Shown here: one piece after another, positions 31,754-33,165 of the stretch
How positions within the stretch are numbered: position 1 is the first letter of the stretch
How the letters are laid out: each line of letters opens with the position of its first letter
Source: Treponema sp.
GTDB lineage: Bacteria > Spirochaetota > Spirochaetia > Treponematales > Treponemataceae
Length of the DNA: 33,165 nucleotides
Reading direction: 5' to 3'
NCBI GenBank assembly: GCA_017381365.1
Contig: JAFOCI010000018.1
Span: forward strand, 1-33,165
Notes under the pieces: model-generated
The model's database searches: none
Told to the model about the DNA's origin: nothing
What the model saw: only the letters and a program-made list of their open reading frames with translations
Translations under genes and position numbers: made by a program

Positions 31754-32620
31754 TTAGAATTTGCCGTTATAACCTAACTGCTTTAACTTTGCTTGTGTAG
31801 CAAGATTTAAATGTGTGCCTTCAAAAGCGAAACTGTTGTATATAGTTTCTTTCCCCCAATATTCATCAAATGTTTTTGTGTCAAAAATAATTTTTGTAAT
31901 TGTTTCTGGAATAATAATTTCTTCCAAATTTGTGCAGCCAGAAAAACATGAATCCGGAATGATTTCAACTGTAGAAGGAAGAGTTATGCTTTTTAATGTT
32001 TTACAATCTTGAAAATTCGGCAAAACCTTAATGCCTTCTGGAATGATAATTTTATTTAGTTTATCACAACCTTCCACACTAGGTATAGATGAGGCTAAAA
32101 CTTGTTCCCCTGAAACAGCATCTAATAATGGATCGCCAAAACTGGTAGCTGGATGCGTTTCTATACCTGCAGGAAACTTTATATATTCAAGAGCGTCATA
32201 GTCTTTTAAAGACATAGCAACCTTATTACTATTCCCTGTATAGCGAACAGAATCTGGAAAAGAAATATGAGTGATTGTTACATTATTTTTATGATAACGA
32301 TAATCATCCGACTGATAATCCCAATATAAATCGCCGTATTCATGATCCAAATCTGCTAAATTCTCAACTTCCAAAACAGGCAAACCTTCAATTGTTGCAG
32401 GAATAATGATTTTAGGACTTGAGCCTATGTATTTTTTTATCAATACACCTTGACTGTCATCAGTCATTGTATAGCTAAAATCCGATGCAGGATTTTCTTT
32501 CAGTGCAACATCTTTTGAAGTCTTTTTTGCACTTTCACCTTTTTTACTACAAGAAGCAAAATTAGCAAATACAAGCGTTGCAACTGCGATTGCCGCAACA
32601 AGTTTTCCGATTTTTCTCAT
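31754..32620 (-). CDS. BspA-like leucine-rich-repeat lipoprotein
   Basis: 288 residues; GAGGAA lies upstream. Signal LVAAIAVATLVFANFASC has a lipobox, followed by a Lys-rich tether. LRR_5/BspA-type units follow: SSPKIIIPATIEGLPVLEVE, VTITHISFPDSVRYTG, LEYIKFPAGIETHP, LNKIIIPEGIKVLPNFQDC, LKSITLPSTVEIIPDSCFSG and LEEIIIPETITKI. BspA-like proteins are typical of host-associated treponemes and Bacteroidetes, where they bind host or microbial partners. It is predicted surface-exposed. A terminator follows. Confidence 0.85.
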   Translation of the reverse strand: MRKIGKLVAAIAVATLVFANFASCSKKGESAKKTSKDVALKENPASDFSYTMTDDSQGVLIKKYIGSSPKIIIPATIEGLPVLEVENLADLDHEYGDLYWDYQSDDYRYHKNNVTITHISFPDSVRYTGNSNKVAMSLKDYDALEYIKFPAGIETHPATSFGDPLLDAVSGEQVLASSIPSVEGCDKLNKIIIPEGIKVLPNFQDCKTLKSITLPSTVEIIPDSCFSGCTNLEEIIIPETITKIIFDTKTFDEYWGKETIYNSFAFEGTHLNLATQAKLKQLGYNGKF

Positions 32621-32783
32621 CTTAAAATATTCCTCCGCGCTTATCGTCCGCTGACATAATTATGTTTCGAAAATAAGCATAAGCGAGTTTTCGCAACAAA
32701 GGTGTTTTTCAATACGGTTGGGTTTGTCCTAAAAGCTTTGGGTAACGACAATGACGTTATATCATCTGTTCAGACCTGAAAAT

Positions 32784-33165
32784 CTATTCGCACTCTTCAT
32801 CCTTCTCGTATCCCGGAGTCCGTTCTGCTGCAATCATGCCGGAGCCGGCTCCCAGAACCGCCCCCGCCAGGTCATCAATAAACTGCGTCTGGGCAGCTTT
32901 TTGCCAGGTTGTTCCTGCTGCCTGCAAAGACATTCTCTGCTGTTCTTTCCGCTGGTTACGCCGTTCCAGAAGAGCCTTTGCAGCAATTATGATTTCAGTT
33001 GCTTCATCAGCGCGCACGTGCAGCGCTTCTGCAATTTCGCTTTCCTGGGCGTTGCACATATTTTCAAGAGTTGTGAATTTTTTTGTAAGAATTTTAGCCC
33101 GCTTTTCGCCAATTCCAGAAATTTCCAGAAAAACAGAAACAACATTTTCTTTTGTTCTTAGGCGC
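32784..33165 (-). CDS. C-terminal part of a helix-hairpin-helix protein (runs off the right edge)
   Basis: The minus-strand frame is open to the end of the window, so the methionine at 33059 is internal. The visible sequence begins RLRTKENVVSVFLEISGIGE, then KRAKILTKKFTTLENMCNAQ, a helix-hairpin-helix as in UvrC/LigA/RuvA-type DNA-binding ends. A second helical pair follows, then a Gln-rich helix and LAGAVLGAGSGMIAAERTPG before the acidic end. It probably belongs to a DNA repair or helicase protein; the N-terminal domains needed to name it are outside the window. The 163 nt between it and the LRR gene hold no gene. Confidence 0.6.
   Translation of the reverse strand, partial: RLRTKENVVSVFLEISGIGEKRAKILTKKFTTLENMCNAQESEIAEALHVRADEATEIIIAAKALLERRNQRKEQQRMSLQAAGTTWQKAAQTQFIDDLAGAVLGAGSGMIAAERTPGYEKDEECE

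Overview
The window looks like chromosomal DNA from a host-associated spirochaete of the Treponema group. The hints are several Cys-lipobox lipoproteins with DDDN-type tethers, a BspA-like leucine-rich-repeat lipoprotein, moderate-to-low GC with GC-rich palindromic spacers, and a methionine synthase whose reactivation domain is a separate gene. This assignment is an inference from protein character: no rRNA or tRNA gene was seen.

Layout. (1) 1-6240 is an AT-rich accessory island. It opens with the tail of an IS110-type transposase. A five-gene same-strand cluster follows (242-4650): a TerB-like protein, a glycine-rich membrane-type protein ending in a zinc ribbon, a zinc-ribbon protein with an acidic linker and a PH-like end, a class III nucleotidyl-cyclase-like protein, and a zinc-ribbon protein with ankyrin-like repeats. 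Two of the zinc-ribbon proteins share almost the same 50-residue head on unrelated bodies. The island ends in wreckage: a frameshifted DUF234-type ATPase and a deleted IS3-type transposase. This cluster is the best candidate for an undescribed system. (2) 6223-13231 is mostly housekeeping: an ABC-F ATPase, aroA, an orphan adenine methyltransferase, a secreted DNase I-like nuclease and ychF. (3) 13491-14232 is a HigBA-type toxin-antitoxin pair. (4) 14377-25902 is a cobalamin/methionine block: a BtuFCD-type importer, metF, the MetH reactivation domain, metH, a TonB-dependent receptor and a lipoprotein behind a predicted cobalamin riboswitch, and a B12-binding radical SAM protein. The importer supplies B12, MetF supplies methyl-THF, MetH uses both, and the detached domain would reactivate oxidised cobalamin. 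(5) 25899-33165 holds a conserved FAD dehydrogenase, a 168-bp MITE-like element, a decaying group of small lipoproteins (one with an in-frame TAG, one frameshifted at an A7 tract, one intact), a broken unknown gene, an intact DUF234-type ATPase, an LRR lipoprotein and the C-terminal part of a helix-hairpin-helix protein running off the window.

Cross-cutting signals. Four genes (ABC-F, aroA, the FAD dehydrogenase and a small lipoprotein) have a good -10 hexamer only 6-7 nt before the ATG and little or no Shine-Dalgarno, which suggests leaderless mRNAs. A large nested palindrome (18574-18761) with three internal hairpins sits before metH and matches no riboswitch known to me. Two copies of one MITE-like repeat lie about 19 kb apart in opposite orientation.
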